Assembly (NCBI RefSeq): GCF_030732865.1
Contig: NZ_JASHKB010000008.1
Span: forward strand, 62,001-126,000
Length of the DNA stretch: 64,000 nucleotides
Direction of reading: 5' to 3'
From: Roseitalea sp. MMSF_3546
GTDB taxonomy: Bacteria; Pseudomonadota; Alphaproteobacteria; Rhizobiales; Rhizobiaceae
Position 1 is the first letter of the stretch; each line of letters begins with the position of its first letter. The notes under the pieces were generated by a model, which was not told the DNA's origin, ran no database searches, and saw only the letters and a program-made list of their open reading frames with translations. Positions 51,961 through 60,425 of this stretch are shown here, in pieces. The position numbers were made by a program, and so were the translations under genes.

Positions 51961-53508
51961 TTAGGGTGTGTTGTGTATCACCGCGCGGGGGCGCGCAGAA
52001 AGATTGAGCGCGGGATGGGCGCGCTGGGCGCAGTCCGGGCGCGGGCAGGAGCGGCATTCCCATCCGGCCTGCGTGATCGGGCCGGCGGCATCGGCATGGA
52101 TCAGTCGGCCGGCATAGTGGGCGTCGCAGGCCAGCATGACGGCATAGCGCGCCTCCGTCGCAGCGCTCGAAGGCGCGCCCTTGCGCACCTGCCGGGCGAT
52201 GAAGACGAAACGCTGGCCGTCGGGCATGGCGACGCACTGGCTGACGATCCGGTCGCCGCTGGCAAAGGCCGCGTAGAGCGCCCACAGCGGGCAGGCGCCG
52301 CCGAACTGCGGCATGCGCAGGCCCGGCAGGGAAAAGCGCTTGGAGATGTTGCCGGCCGGATCGGAGCGCACGAAGGCAAAGGGAATGCCCTCCGCGCCCG
52401 GCCGGCGCAGCGTGACCAGCCGGTGGGCGACCTGCTCGAAGCTGGCATTGAACGACCCCTGCAGATGGGCAAGGTCGTAGCGGCTCGTCTCGGCGGCCTC
52501 GTGAAACCGGTCATAGGGCATCAGCAATGTGCCGGCGCCATACCGGGCCAGGGCGCGGCGCGCCCTGTGGCTCGCCTCGCGCGAGGTAAACGCGGCCTGC
52601 CCGGCGATCTCCTCTATGGCATCGGCCAGTTCGCGCGCGGCCAGTTCGCGCGCCAGGGTGAAGCGCACGGTCGGCTCGGGCGCGCCGGTCGGGATCGTCA
52701 TGATGCGATCGCCGCCGGCCGGCGAGGCGCCATTGCCGCGGCGCACCGCAACGCCGTGCCGGTCCTCGAGGCGGGCAGCCAGAACCGCGCTGAGCCCCAG
52801 GCCGTGCTCGGGCAACTGGCCGATGATCGCCGGCGCCGCATCCTCGATGGCGGCGAAGAAATTGCCATGATCGATGATGAAGTCCTCGACCTCGCGTGCC
52901 GGCGTCGAGGCCGGAACCAGCGCGTCGGGACCTTCGAGCATGTCGAGCATGGCGCGCGCGCTGGCGGTGAGCCGGTCGCTGGATGTGGCCACGATGTCCA
53001 CGAAGCGCTTGCGCTCGTCCGCCTCAAGGGTCGGATACTGCGCCAGGATCTCCGCCGCCGAGCGAATGGCGGTGATCTCGGTCAGCGTCTGGTGACTGAG
53101 GGTGACGAGAGCCGGGTCACGGTTGAGCCGGTCGGACAGGGCGAGCGCGGTGTCGCGGGCCTCCTGAAGATTGCGGTTGAGCGAAATCAGCGTGCGCGCC
53201 CATTGCGGATGGCGACTGGCGAGCTCCGTGGAGGGCGTTCCGGACAGCTCGCCAAGACCCAGCGCGCTGGTCAGTTCGGCCAGATCGTCGGCAAGGCGCG
53301 CGTCGCGGCTCGCCGACAGGAATTCGAGATCGACGCCGAGCGCATCGGCGGTCTGCCGAAGCAGGGAGCCGGCGACCAGGCGCTTGTCGTTCTCGATCAG
53401 GCTCAGATAGGCGGTCGAAATGCCCAACCGGTCGGCCAGGTCGCGCTGCGCCATGCCGAGTGCGCGGCGGCGCTCGCGGATTCGCTGACCTATGAGGATG
53501 CGTGACAC
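51961..53508 (-). CDS. XRE-family short-chain fatty acyl regulator (ScfR/MccR-like)
   Basis: The 515-residue protein begins with an XRE helix-turn-helix (GQRIRERRRALGMAQRDLADRLGISTAYLSLIENDKR, residues 7-43). A central IrrE-like domain (RFTLARELAARELADAIEEI, FTSREASHRARRALARYGAGTLLMPYDRFHEAAE) and a DUF2083-type C-terminus with W-E-C-R-S-C-P-R-P-D-C follow. Relatives bind acyl-CoAs and control glyoxylate, methylcitrate or propionate metabolism. It precedes the symporter-kinase operon by 103 bp and is divergent from the ABC transporter. Palindromic GTAAA sites lie just before its start. Confidence 0.85.
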   Translation of the reverse strand: MSRILIGQRIRERRRALGMAQRDLADRLGISTAYLSLIENDKRLVAGSLLRQTADALGVDLEFLSASRDARLADDLAELTSALGLGELSGTPSTELASRHPQWARTLISLNRNLQEARDTALALSDRLNRDPALVTLSHQTLTEITAIRSAAEILAQYPTLEADERKRFVDIVATSSDRLTASARAMLDMLEGPDALVPASTPAREVEDFIIDHGNFFAAIEDAAPAIIGQLPEHGLGLSAVLAARLEDRHGVAVRRGNGASPAGGDRIMTIPTGAPEPTVRFTLARELAARELADAIEEIAGQAAFTSREASHRARRALARYGAGTLLMPYDRFHEAAETSRYDLAHLQGSFNASFEQVAHRLVTLRRPGAEGIPFAFVRSDPAGNISKRFSLPGLRMPQFGGACPLWALYAAFASGDRIVSQCVAMPDGQRFVFIARQVRKGAPSSAATEARYAVMLACDAHYAGRLIHADAAGPITQAGWECRSCPRPDCAQRAHPALNLSARPRAVIHNTP

Positions 53509-53516
53509 GGCGATCG

Positions 53517-53530
53517 GTAAATCTGTTTAC
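53517..53530. promoter_or_regulatory. Palindrome GTAAA-N4-TTTAC upstream of the ScfR-like gene
   Basis: GTAAA (53517-53521) and TTTAC (53526-53530) are perfect inverted copies with four bases between, just 9 bp before the regulator start. A further half-site TTTAC is at 53557-53561. The palindrome is a good candidate for autoregulation by this XRE protein. Confidence 0.45.
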
Positions 53531-53600
53531 ACCACGGTCACGCAGTCTTGCGTATGTTTACACAAATGGTCAAGCCGCCGTTAATGCGGTTCATTATCGC

Positions 53601-53615
53601 GTAAACGCGGTTTAT
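53601..53615. promoter_or_regulatory. Second GTAAA/TTTAT site on the transporter side
   Basis: GTAAA-N5-TTTAT repeats the same inverted pattern with one base changed, about 70 bp before the substrate-binding protein start at 53686. It suggests that the divergent transporter is controlled by the same regulator. Confidence 0.35.
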
Positions 53616-53685
53616 CCTTGCGTCAAGGCGTGGCGCGCCGGCAATCCCGTGCGCCAGGGCCGTGACGTCACCAGGGAGGATCGTA

Positions 53686-55050
53686 ATGAAGTTTACAAAA
53701 CGCAACGCGTCGCGCCGGCAGGTGCTCAAGGGCGGCGCAGCGGTCGCCGGAGCGCTGGCAACGCCGCACTTCTTCGTCAAGAACGCCTGGGCCCAGGGCG
53801 AATGCGCCACGCTCGGCAACTTTCCGGTGGAAGGGCCCGAAGTGGTGTTCGGCTTCTCGGTCCCCAAGACCGGTGCCTATGCCGATGAAGGCGCCGACGA
53901 ATTGCGCGCGCAGGAGCTCGCCGTCGAGCACATCAACAATGGCGGCGGCATCCTCAACACGCTGCAGCCGCTGTCGCTAACCGGCCAGGGCGTGCTCGGC
54001 AAGAAGGTCACCTATGTGTCCGGCGATGACCAGACCAATCCGGACGCAACACGACAGGTCGCCCGCCGCATGATCGAGCGCGACGGCGTCATCATGTTCA
54101 ATGGCGGCTCGTCCTCGGCCACCGCCGTTGCCGCGCAGTCGTTGGCTCAGGAGCTGGGCGTGGTCTTCATGAACGGCCTGACCCATGCCAATGAAACGAC
54201 GGGCAAGGACCGGCGCCGCTACGGTTTTCGTCAGTTCTTCAACACGCACATGACCGGGTTGGCGCTCGGCCCGGTGCTGGCCGAGAACTACGGCACCGAC
54301 CGCGCCGCCTTCCACCTGACGGCGGACTATAATTGGGGCCATTCGATGTCCGGCTCGATCAAGGACGCGACCGAAGGCGAGGGCTGGTCGACGATCAACC
54401 GCGTTTCGACGCCGCTTGGGGCGACCGACTATTCGCAGTTCCTGACCGCGTTCCTCAACTCCGATGCCGATGTGCTGGTGCTCAACCATTACGGCAACGA
54501 CATGGTCAACTCGGTGACCCAGGCCGTGCAGTTCGGCGTGCGCGACATGCAGAAGAACGGCCGTCAGGTCGAACTGGTCGTGCCGCTGTATTCGCGCCTG
54601 ATGGCACAGGGCGCCGGCGACAACATCGAGGGCGTGTTCGGCACGACCAACTGGAACTGGTCGCTGGACAATCCGGGCGCCAAGGCGTTCGTGGACAGCT
54701 TCACCGACAAGTACGGCTTCCCGCCGAGCCAGGCGGCGCACACCTGCTATGTGCAGGTCATCCTCTATGCGGATGCGTGCGAGCGGGCCGGCACGTTCTA
54801 CGCGCCCGAAGTGATCCGCGCGCTCGAGGGTCACGAGTATGAGGGCGACGGCTACAACTCGGCCAGCCTCTACCGGGCCGAGGACCACCAGTCGTTCCAC
54901 GACGTGTTCCTGGTGCGCGGGAAGTCGGCCTCCGAGCGCGCCTCCGAATTCGACCTTCTGCAGATCGTCTCGGAAGTGCCGCGGTCGACGGTCGAATATC
55001 CGGTCGACACCTTCGAGGGCGAACTGGGCGATTACTGCCCGACCGCCTGA
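53686..55050 (+). CDS. Branched-chain amino acid/urea-type ABC transporter substrate-binding protein
   Basis: The 454-residue protein has a Tat-type signal (SRRQVLKGGAAVAGAL, cleavage near AWAQG) and a periplasmic binding fold of the Leu/Ile/Val family: VVFGFSVPKTGAYADEGADELRAQELAVEHINNGGG, GKKVTYVSGDDQTNPDATRQVARRMIERDGVIMFNGGSSSATAVA and VPLYSRLMAQGAGDNIEGVFGTTNW. The ligand is unknown; relatives bind amino acids, amides or aromatic acids. The ATG at 53686 follows AGGGAGGA. A set of three hairpins separates it from the permeases. Confidence 0.87.
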   Translation: MKFTKRNASRRQVLKGGAAVAGALATPHFFVKNAWAQGECATLGNFPVEGPEVVFGFSVPKTGAYADEGADELRAQELAVEHINNGGGILNTLQPLSLTGQGVLGKKVTYVSGDDQTNPDATRQVARRMIERDGVIMFNGGSSSATAVAAQSLAQELGVVFMNGLTHANETTGKDRRRYGFRQFFNTHMTGLALGPVLAENYGTDRAAFHLTADYNWGHSMSGSIKDATEGEGWSTINRVSTPLGATDYSQFLTAFLNSDADVLVLNHYGNDMVNSVTQAVQFGVRDMQKNGRQVELVVPLYSRLMAQGAGDNIEGVFGTTNWNWSLDNPGAKAFVDSFTDKYGFPPSQAAHTCYVQVILYADACERAGTFYAPEVIRALEGHEYEGDGYNSASLYRAEDHQSFHDVFLVRGKSASERASEFDLLQIVSEVPRSTVEYPVDTFEGELGDYCPTA

Positions 55051-55066
55051 GGCCGACCCGATGACG

Positions 55067-55094
55067 GGCACCGGGCGTCCGCGCGCCCGGTGCC
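55067..55094 (+). repeat. Hairpin 1 after the substrate-binding protein gene
   Basis: GGCACCGGGCG (55067-55077) and CGCCCGGTGCC (55084-55094) form a perfect 11-bp stem. It lies 16 bp after the stop. Without a T-run it should protect the upstream message or reduce read-through into the permease genes. Confidence 0.7.
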
Positions 55095-55105
55095 GCCTGG
55101 TTTCG

Positions 55106-55124
55106 ATGACCGGTCAACGGTCAT
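55106..55124 (+). repeat. Hairpin 2 in the same spacer
   Basis: ATGACCG (55106-55112) and CGGTCAT (55118-55124) form a perfect 7-bp stem with loop GTCAA. Confidence 0.6.
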
Positions 55125-55127
55125 GAT

Positions 55128-55148
55128 GGCACCTCGGAGCGAGGTGCC
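55128..55148 (+). repeat. Hairpin 3 in the same spacer
   Basis: GGCACCTC (55128-55135) and GAGGTGCC (55141-55148) form a perfect 8-bp stem with loop GGAGC. It ends 36 bases before the livH-like start. Confidence 0.65.
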
Positions 55149-55184
55149 CGGCGGAACCGGCGATCGCAAGCGCGGGAGGAACGC

Positions 55185-56129
55185 ATGGATCCCAACGCCC
55201 TCTTTCTTCAACTGCTCACGGGCCTTCAGCTCGGCGCCATCTATGCGCTGATCGCGCTCGGCCTGACACTGATTTTCGGCACGCTCGGATTTGTCAATTT
55301 CGCCCACGGCGCGCTTTACGTCATCGCCATCTACGCGGCCGTGACGGTTGCGGCCAACACCAATTTCCTGCTGGCCATCATTCTGGTTCCCGCGCTCTTG
55401 TTCGCGATCGGCGTGGCTTTCGAGCGCGGCCTCATACGCCATTTCTACACGCGCCCGCACACCGACCAGATCCTGATCACATTCGGCCTGGCGATCGTCG
55501 TCGAGGAGTTGATGAAATGGATCTTCGGCGCCAACAACATACCCTTCACCCTGCCTGAATGGGGCAGCGGGCTGATGGTGTTCTACTCGGACTGGAGCGC
55601 GGTGCCGGCGGTGCCGGTGTTCCAGGAGGCGCCCTCGCTCTGGGTGCCGTTCATCGAAGGTTTCGTGACCTACCAGTTCTGGCGCGTCGTGCTGATCGCG
55701 GTGTCGCTGGTCACCGTCGCCGGCCTGTTCGCGCTGCTGCAGTTCACGCGCTTCGGCCTTGTGGTGCGCGCCGGCATGCGCGATCCCGAGATGCTGCGCT
55801 TCCTGGGGATCAACATCGCCCAGAAATTCGCCATCGTGGTCGGTCTGGGCGCGGCGATCGCCGGCATTGCCGGGGTGTTCGGCGGGCCGATCACCCAGGT
55901 CACGCCCGGTGTCGGCATGGCGCTTCTGGTGCCGTCCTTCCTGGTCGTGGTCATTGGCGGCATGGGGTCCTTGTCGGGCGCCTTGATCGCGGCGATCCTG
56001 ATCGGGATGGCGCTGAGCTTTTCGGCCGAAATCGCCAATCTGCAGCAGATCGTCGTCTATCTGATCGCCGTCGTCGTACTGCTGGTGCGCCCGCGCGGCC
56101 TGTTCGGCAAGAAGGGAGTGTTCGAATGA
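55185..56129 (+). CDS. livH: Branched-chain-type ABC transporter permease (LivH-like)
   Basis: The 314-residue protein has about eight TM helices and the LivH family start LFLQLLTGLQLGAIYALIALGLTLIFGTLGFVNFAHGALY. It continues with LALLQFTRFGLVVRAGMRDPEMLRFLGIN, the EAA-type coupling loop, and GPITQVTPGVGMALLVPSFLVVVIGGMGSLSGALIAA. It pairs with the LivM-like subunit, whose start overlaps its stop (ATGA). The insertion around residues 120-150 (NIPFTLPEWGSGLMVFYSDWSAVP) is longer than in E. coli LivH. Confidence 0.9.
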   Translation: MDPNALFLQLLTGLQLGAIYALIALGLTLIFGTLGFVNFAHGALYVIAIYAAVTVAANTNFLLAIILVPALLFAIGVAFERGLIRHFYTRPHTDQILITFGLAIVVEELMKWIFGANNIPFTLPEWGSGLMVFYSDWSAVPAVPVFQEAPSLWVPFIEGFVTYQFWRVVLIAVSLVTVAGLFALLQFTRFGLVVRAGMRDPEMLRFLGINIAQKFAIVVGLGAAIAGIAGVFGGPITQVTPGVGMALLVPSFLVVVIGGMGSLSGALIAAILIGMALSFSAEIANLQQIVVYLIAVVVLLVRPRGLFGKKGVFE

Positions 56130-57196
56130 GCACCGAGACCGTATCGGGGCCGGTCCGTCCCGCAGCGGCGACCGGCACCCGCAGCATGGGCCGGGAGGCG
56201 CTGATCCTTCTGGTCTTTTCTGCGATCGTGCTGTCCATGCCGTTCTGGCTGCCGCTGCTGGGCGGCTATGAGGGGCTTGCCACCAAGATCATGGTCTGGG
56301 CGATCTTCGCGGTGGGCTTCGACATTCTGCTGGGCTTCACCGGCCTGTTGTCATTCGGCCACGCCGCCTTCTTCGGCGGTGCCGCCTATGTCACCGGTTA
56401 TGTCTTCCGCGATCACACCTCGGAGATCATCGTCGCCTTCATCGCCTCGCAGCTTGGCGTGCTGGTGCTGGCCGCGGCCATCGGCTTCCTGTCGCTGCGG
56501 CGGACCGGCATCTACTTCTCCATCCTGACGCTCGCCTTCGCCGAGATGATGTTCGCGGCGGCGCTCGCCATCTTCGCCCCGTTCACCGGCGGCTATGACG
56601 GGCTGACCATGCGCACGACGCCGACCCTGTTCGGCATGCCCATGCAGGGGCTTTACGTCTTCTACATGGGCGCGATCATGCTGATCTTCGGCTTCGCCGT
56701 GGCGCGGATGATCAAGAATTCGGCCTTCGGGCTGATGCTGCGGTCGATCAAGGAAAACCCGATGCGGCTGCAATATACCGGCGTCAATGTGTGGGCCTAC
56801 AAGATGGCGGCCTTCATGATCTCGGCGCATTTCGCCGGCGTGGCGGGCTTCCTGATGGTCGTCTACGAGCCCTATGTGGCGACCAAGTTCCTGCACTGGT
56901 CGACTTCGGGCGAGGTGGTGATCATGTCGGTGATCGGCGGCGTGGGCACGCTGTTCGGCCCGATCATCGGCGCGGGCTTCCTGATGTATTTCGAAAACGT
57001 CGTGCAGGCGGCGATCGGCGAGCAGTGGAAGCTCGTCCTGGGCCTGGTCTTCGTGCTCGTGGTCATCTTCCTGCCCGGCGGCTTCGTCCAGCTTGGCGCG
57101 ATGATCTGGCGGGCCACCGGCCACAAGGTCCGCGAGCGCCGGCACAACGTGCCCGACATGGAACCGGACACCCAACGCGAGCGCAATCTGGGCTGA
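56126..57196 (+). CDS. livM: Branched-chain-type ABC transporter permease (LivM-like)
   Basis: The 356-residue protein has about nine TM helices: VWAIFAVGFDILLGFTGLLSFGHAAFFGGAAYVTGYV, RTGIYFSILTLAFAEMMFAAALA, ENPMRLQYTGVNVWAYKMAAFMISAHFAGVAGFLMV and TSGEVVIMSVIGGVGTLFGPIIGAGFLMYFENVV. It is coupled to livH and followed by livG after 12 bp. The C-terminal tail is charged (VRERRHNVPDMEP). Confidence 0.9.
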   Translation: MSTETVSGPVRPAAATGTRSMGREALILLVFSAIVLSMPFWLPLLGGYEGLATKIMVWAIFAVGFDILLGFTGLLSFGHAAFFGGAAYVTGYVFRDHTSEIIVAFIASQLGVLVLAAAIGFLSLRRTGIYFSILTLAFAEMMFAAALAIFAPFTGGYDGLTMRTTPTLFGMPMQGLYVFYMGAIMLIFGFAVARMIKNSAFGLMLRSIKENPMRLQYTGVNVWAYKMAAFMISAHFAGVAGFLMVVYEPYVATKFLHWSTSGEVVIMSVIGGVGTLFGPIIGAGFLMYFENVVQAAIGEQWKLVLGLVFVLVVIFLPGGFVQLGAMIWRATGHKVRERRHNVPDMEPDTQRERNLG

Positions 57197-57208
57197 GGAC
57201 CGACAATC

Positions 57209-58030
57209 ATGGCAGACGTACAAACGCCACAGCCCGAAACGGGGGCGCCGCCGCCGGCCGGGACGTTGCCGACCGGCGAAGCGATCCTTCAGGTGAAGGG
57301 CCTCAACAAGCGCTTCGGCGGGCTGCAGGCGATCAACAACATCAATCTCGACGTCGCCAAGGGCTCGATCCACGCGATCATCGGGCCGAACGGGGCCGGC
57401 AAGTCGACCTTCCTGAACTGCCTGATCGGGCTGATCGAACCCGATACCGGCGAGATCCTGTTCGAGGGCAAGTCGATCAAGGGGCTCAAGCAGCACCGGA
57501 TCATCCAGCGCGGCATCGCCCGCGTCTTCCAGACGCCGCAGATCTTTCCCGGCATGAGCCTGACCGAGAACGTCACCATAGCCGCGCTGTCCAAGCGCGA
57601 CGGCGAGTTCCGGTTCAATCCGGTCACCCCGCTCAACGCGTCCAACTCGGCAACGGAGGAAGCGCAAAGCGTGCTGGCGCAGGTCGGGCTGGCCGATCAG
57701 CGCGATGTGGAGGCCGAGCATCTGTCGCGCGGCGACAAGCGCCGGCTGGAGCTTGCCATCTGCATCGCCGCCCATGCCAAGCTGTTGCTGCTCGACGAGC
57801 CGACGGCCGGCATGTCGCGGCACGACACCAACCGGACCATCGACCTGCTGCGGCTGATCTCGGAAAAGGGCATGACCAAGATCGTCATCGAGCACGACAT
57901 GCATGTCGTCTTCTCGCTCGCCCAGCGCGTGTCCGTGCTCGCCCAGGGCGCGGTCATTGCCGACGGCACGCCCGAAGAGGTGCGCGGCAATCCGAAGGTC
58001 AAGGAAGCCTATCTGGGAGGAGCGCACTGA
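57209..58030 (+). CDS. livG: ABC transporter ATP-binding protein (LivG-like)
   Basis: The 273-residue ATPase has Walker A GPNGAGKSTFLN, Q-loop VFQTPQIFPGMSLTENV, signature-like LSRGDKRRLELAICIA, Walker B LLLLDEPTAGMSRHDT and the switch His in VIEHDMHVVFSLAQRV. The signature reads LSRGD where LSxGE/Q is usual, a conservative change. The stop overlaps livF (TGATG at 58028-58032). A short Pro/Ala-rich N-terminal extension is present (residues 1-25). Confidence 0.92.
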   Translation: MADVQTPQPETGAPPPAGTLPTGEAILQVKGLNKRFGGLQAINNINLDVAKGSIHAIIGPNGAGKSTFLNCLIGLIEPDTGEILFEGKSIKGLKQHRIIQRGIARVFQTPQIFPGMSLTENVTIAALSKRDGEFRFNPVTPLNASNSATEEAQSVLAQVGLADQRDVEAEHLSRGDKRRLELAICIAAHAKLLLLDEPTAGMSRHDTNRTIDLLRLISEKGMTKIVIEHDMHVVFSLAQRVSVLAQGAVIADGTPEEVRGNPKVKEAYLGGAH

Positions 58031-58785
58031 TGGCCATGGCCGATGCGATGGAGCGTCCCGAGGCGACGCGGACGGGCGGCCGGCCCTTCTTCTCGTGCCG
58101 GAACGTTGAGAGCTATTACGGGGAAAGCTACATCGTGCAGGGCGTGTCCTTCGACATCGCCGAAAACGAGATCGTCGCCCTGCTCGGCCGCAACGGTGCG
58201 GGAAAGACGTCGACGCTGCGCACGCTGGCCCGCGCCCAGGAGCCGCATCTGACGGCGGGCGAGATCTGGCTCGACGGCCAGGCGCTGCATTCCATGAAGG
58301 CCTATCAGGCCGCGCGCGCCGGCGTTCAGCTCGTCCCCGAAGACCGGCGCATCATCCCGGGCATCACGGTCGAGGAAAACCTCATCCTCGCACAGACAGT
58401 GGAGCCGCGCGGCTGGGAGATCGCCCAGATCTACGAGCTGTTTCCGCGGCTGGGCGAGCGCAAGCGCCAGGAGGCGAACACGCTTTCGGGCGGTGAGCAG
58501 CAGATGCTGGCCATCGCAAGGGCGCTGGCGCGGCAGATCAAGCTGCTGTTGCTCGACGAGCCCTATGAAGGCCTGGCGCCGACGATCGTCGAGGAAATCG
58601 AAAAGACGATGGAGGTCATCCGCCGGTCGGGAATCACGACGATCATCGTCGAGCAGAACGCGCTTGCCGCGCTGCGGATCGCCGACAGTGCGGTCATCCT
58701 CGATATGGGCGAAGTCGTCTTCCGCGGAACGGCCCAGCAGGTTCTCGACAGCGAGGATCTGCGCGAGCAATACCTGGCGGTGTGA
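58030..58785 (+). CDS. livF: ABC transporter ATP-binding protein (LivF-like)
   Basis: The 251-residue ATPase has ESYYGESYIVQGVSFDIAENEIVALLGRNGAGKTSTLRTL, PEDRRIIPGITVEENL typical of LivF, signature LSGGEQQMLAIARALA, Walker B LLLLDEPYEGLAP and IVEQNALAALRIAD. LDEPYEGLAP and the shift to Tyr are usual in LivF. The N-terminal extension of about 20 residues makes the ATG at 58036 possible as an alternative start. It ends the transporter operon. Confidence 0.92.
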   Translation: MAMADAMERPEATRTGGRPFFSCRNVESYYGESYIVQGVSFDIAENEIVALLGRNGAGKTSTLRTLARAQEPHLTAGEIWLDGQALHSMKAYQAARAGVQLVPEDRRIIPGITVEENLILAQTVEPRGWEIAQIYELFPRLGERKRQEANTLSGGEQQMLAIARALARQIKLLLLDEPYEGLAPTIVEEIEKTMEVIRRSGITTIIVEQNALAALRIADSAVILDMGEVVFRGTAQQVLDSEDLREQYLAV

Positions 58786-58878
58786 TCGCGTCCGCCGCCG
58801 GTCCGGCGACGGTCGGCCCGGTCGTGGAACCGGCGCGCGGCGCTTTCGTTATCCTCGCAAACCGGCAACGAGGAAACG

Positions 58879-59130
58879 ATGGCCAGACACGCGCAAGACC
58901 CGCAAAAACTCAAGCGCAGCGATCTCGCCGATGACGAGATGGGCAACAACGAACTTCAGGGCAACGATCAGGCCAATGTGCGCAACCAGCGCCAGGCCGT
59001 ACCGGACGTCAAGCAGGAGCCGGACGACAACGTGATCGACAGCTTTGAAAAGATGGACAAGCATGAACGCGCCCGGCGCGATCTTGGGGCGAGGGACGAC
59101 CGGGACGACCGGGACGACGGCAAGGCGTGA
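58879..59130 (+). CDS. Small hydrophilic protein of unknown function
   Basis: The 83-residue protein is made almost only of polar and charged residues (DDEMGNNELQGNDQANVRNQRQAVPDVKQ, then ARRDLGARDDRDDRDDGKA) with no Cys and few hydrophobics. It should be disordered, like hydrophilin or stress proteins. A ribosome-binding site (GAGGAAACG) precedes the ATG. It precedes a flavin reductase gene by 36 bp. Confidence 0.7.
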   Translation: MARHAQDPQKLKRSDLADDEMGNNELQGNDQANVRNQRQAVPDVKQEPDDNVIDSFEKMDKHERARRDLGARDDRDDRDDGKA

Positions 59131-59166
59131 CCGGCCGGACGCCGATGCAGCGCGGTTGAGGCTCAG

Positions 59167-59832
59167 ATGGCTCATCGCCTGTCGATCCGAACGATCACGC
59201 CGCTCGCACGCAACGTCTACCAATACGATCTCGAAAGGCCCGAGGGCTTCGACTTCGAGCCCGGCCAGTGGGCGCATGTCGCCATCGACAAGCCGGGCTG
59301 GGAGGAAGCCGAGCGACCGTTCTCGTTCACCGGCCTGCCCGACTGGGACCGGCTGCAGTTCATGATCAAGAGCTATCCGGACAAGGGCGACGTGACCAAG
59401 CAACTTGCGCGGCTGGTCGTTGGCGACCGGCTGATCGTGGGAGCGCCCCATGGCTCGATCCGCTACAGGGGGCCGGGGGTCTTCATCGCCGGCGGTGCGG
59501 GGGTCACGCCGTTCGTGCCCATCCTTCGCGCACTCGACCGCGATGATGCGCTGGCCGGACATCGGCTGTTCCTGGCCAACAAGCGCACGCGGGATATCTT
59601 TCCCCATAACGTTCTCGACACCATGGCAGGGCTCGACGTCATGCATGTGCTGTCGCACGAGCGCATCACCGAGCATGCTCATGGCATGATCGACCGGCAA
59701 TTCCTGTCCCGCTATGTCGATGACCTTTCGCAGACATTTTACGTGTGCGGGCCGCCGCAGATGGCCGAGGACGTCCGTGCGACGCTTGTGGAAATGGGCG
59801 CCGATCCCGATGCTCTCGTGGTTGACGGATAG
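59167..59832 (+). CDS. FAD/NAD(P)-binding ferredoxin-reductase-like oxidoreductase
   Basis: The 221-residue protein has the FNR fold: FEPGQWAHVAIDKPGW, FAD-binding ERPFSFTG, a second FAD region PDKGDVTKQLA, NAD-binding FIAGGAGVTPFVPILRAL and CGPPQMAEDV near the C-terminus. There is no iron-sulfur domain, so it needs an electron acceptor protein or acts on flavins. The acceptor is not encoded next to it. Relatives lie near stress genes in rhizobia, which is only loose support. Confidence 0.85.
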   Translation: MAHRLSIRTITPLARNVYQYDLERPEGFDFEPGQWAHVAIDKPGWEEAERPFSFTGLPDWDRLQFMIKSYPDKGDVTKQLARLVVGDRLIVGAPHGSIRYRGPGVFIAGGAGVTPFVPILRALDRDDALAGHRLFLANKRTRDIFPHNVLDTMAGLDVMHVLSHERITEHAHGMIDRQFLSRYVDDLSQTFYVCGPPQMAEDVRATLVEMGADPDALVVDG

Positions 59833-59933
59833 GCCCGTCCGTGGCGGCACGCCCCGGCCGGGCAAAAGCCCAAACCCGGGCATCGCAACGGGCATCGGTC
59901 CGATGCGATTGCCGTTACAAAGGAGACACCGAG

Positions 59934-60389
59934 ATGCGCGCACCGCTCAACATCGATCTGCTTTCCGACAAGCTGACCGCCCTTGCAACGCTGCAGACAC
60001 GCCATGTCGACGCAGCCAAGGGATATGAGGAAGCGGCCAAGCGCGACGAGGGCGAGATCGCCGCGGTGTGCCAGTCGCTGGCCGAGTTGCACAACGAGCA
60101 GGCCGAAACGCTCTCGAGGATCCTCATCGCCAATGGCGGCGAACCCGATGCGGACGGATCGTGGCTTTCGCTGGTGCACAGATCCGTCCTGACGGTCCGC
60201 GATTGGGCCGACCGGCTCGACCAGGACATGCTCAACGGTTTCATCGACGGCGAAAAGCGCATTCTGGAGCAGTTCGATACCGTCCTCGACCAGACGGGCT
60301 GGAGCGATGACGAGCGGCGCCAGCTCGTCGCCCAACGCGACCGCATCGAAGCCGAGATCGGCCGTTTGCGCTGGATGAGCGGGGAGTGA
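59934..60389 (+). CDS. DUF2383/PA2169-type four-helix bundle protein
   Basis: The 151-residue protein is helical with LATLQTRHVDAAKGYEEAAKRDEG, LAELHNEQAETLSRILIANGGEPDADGSWLSLVHRS and LDQDMLNGFIDGEKRILEQFDTVL, the DUF2383 pattern. The regular Glu/His positions suggest a ferritin-like bundle. The function is unknown, and relatives are stress-associated. The ATG at 59934 follows AAAGGAG. Confidence 0.78.
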   Translation: MRAPLNIDLLSDKLTALATLQTRHVDAAKGYEEAAKRDEGEIAAVCQSLAELHNEQAETLSRILIANGGEPDADGSWLSLVHRSVLTVRDWADRLDQDMLNGFIDGEKRILEQFDTVLDQTGWSDDERRQLVAQRDRIEAEIGRLRWMSGE

Positions 60390-60425
60390 GCGCGCGCCGG
60401 CAGTCCGTCCGGTCGCGGCCTGCGG

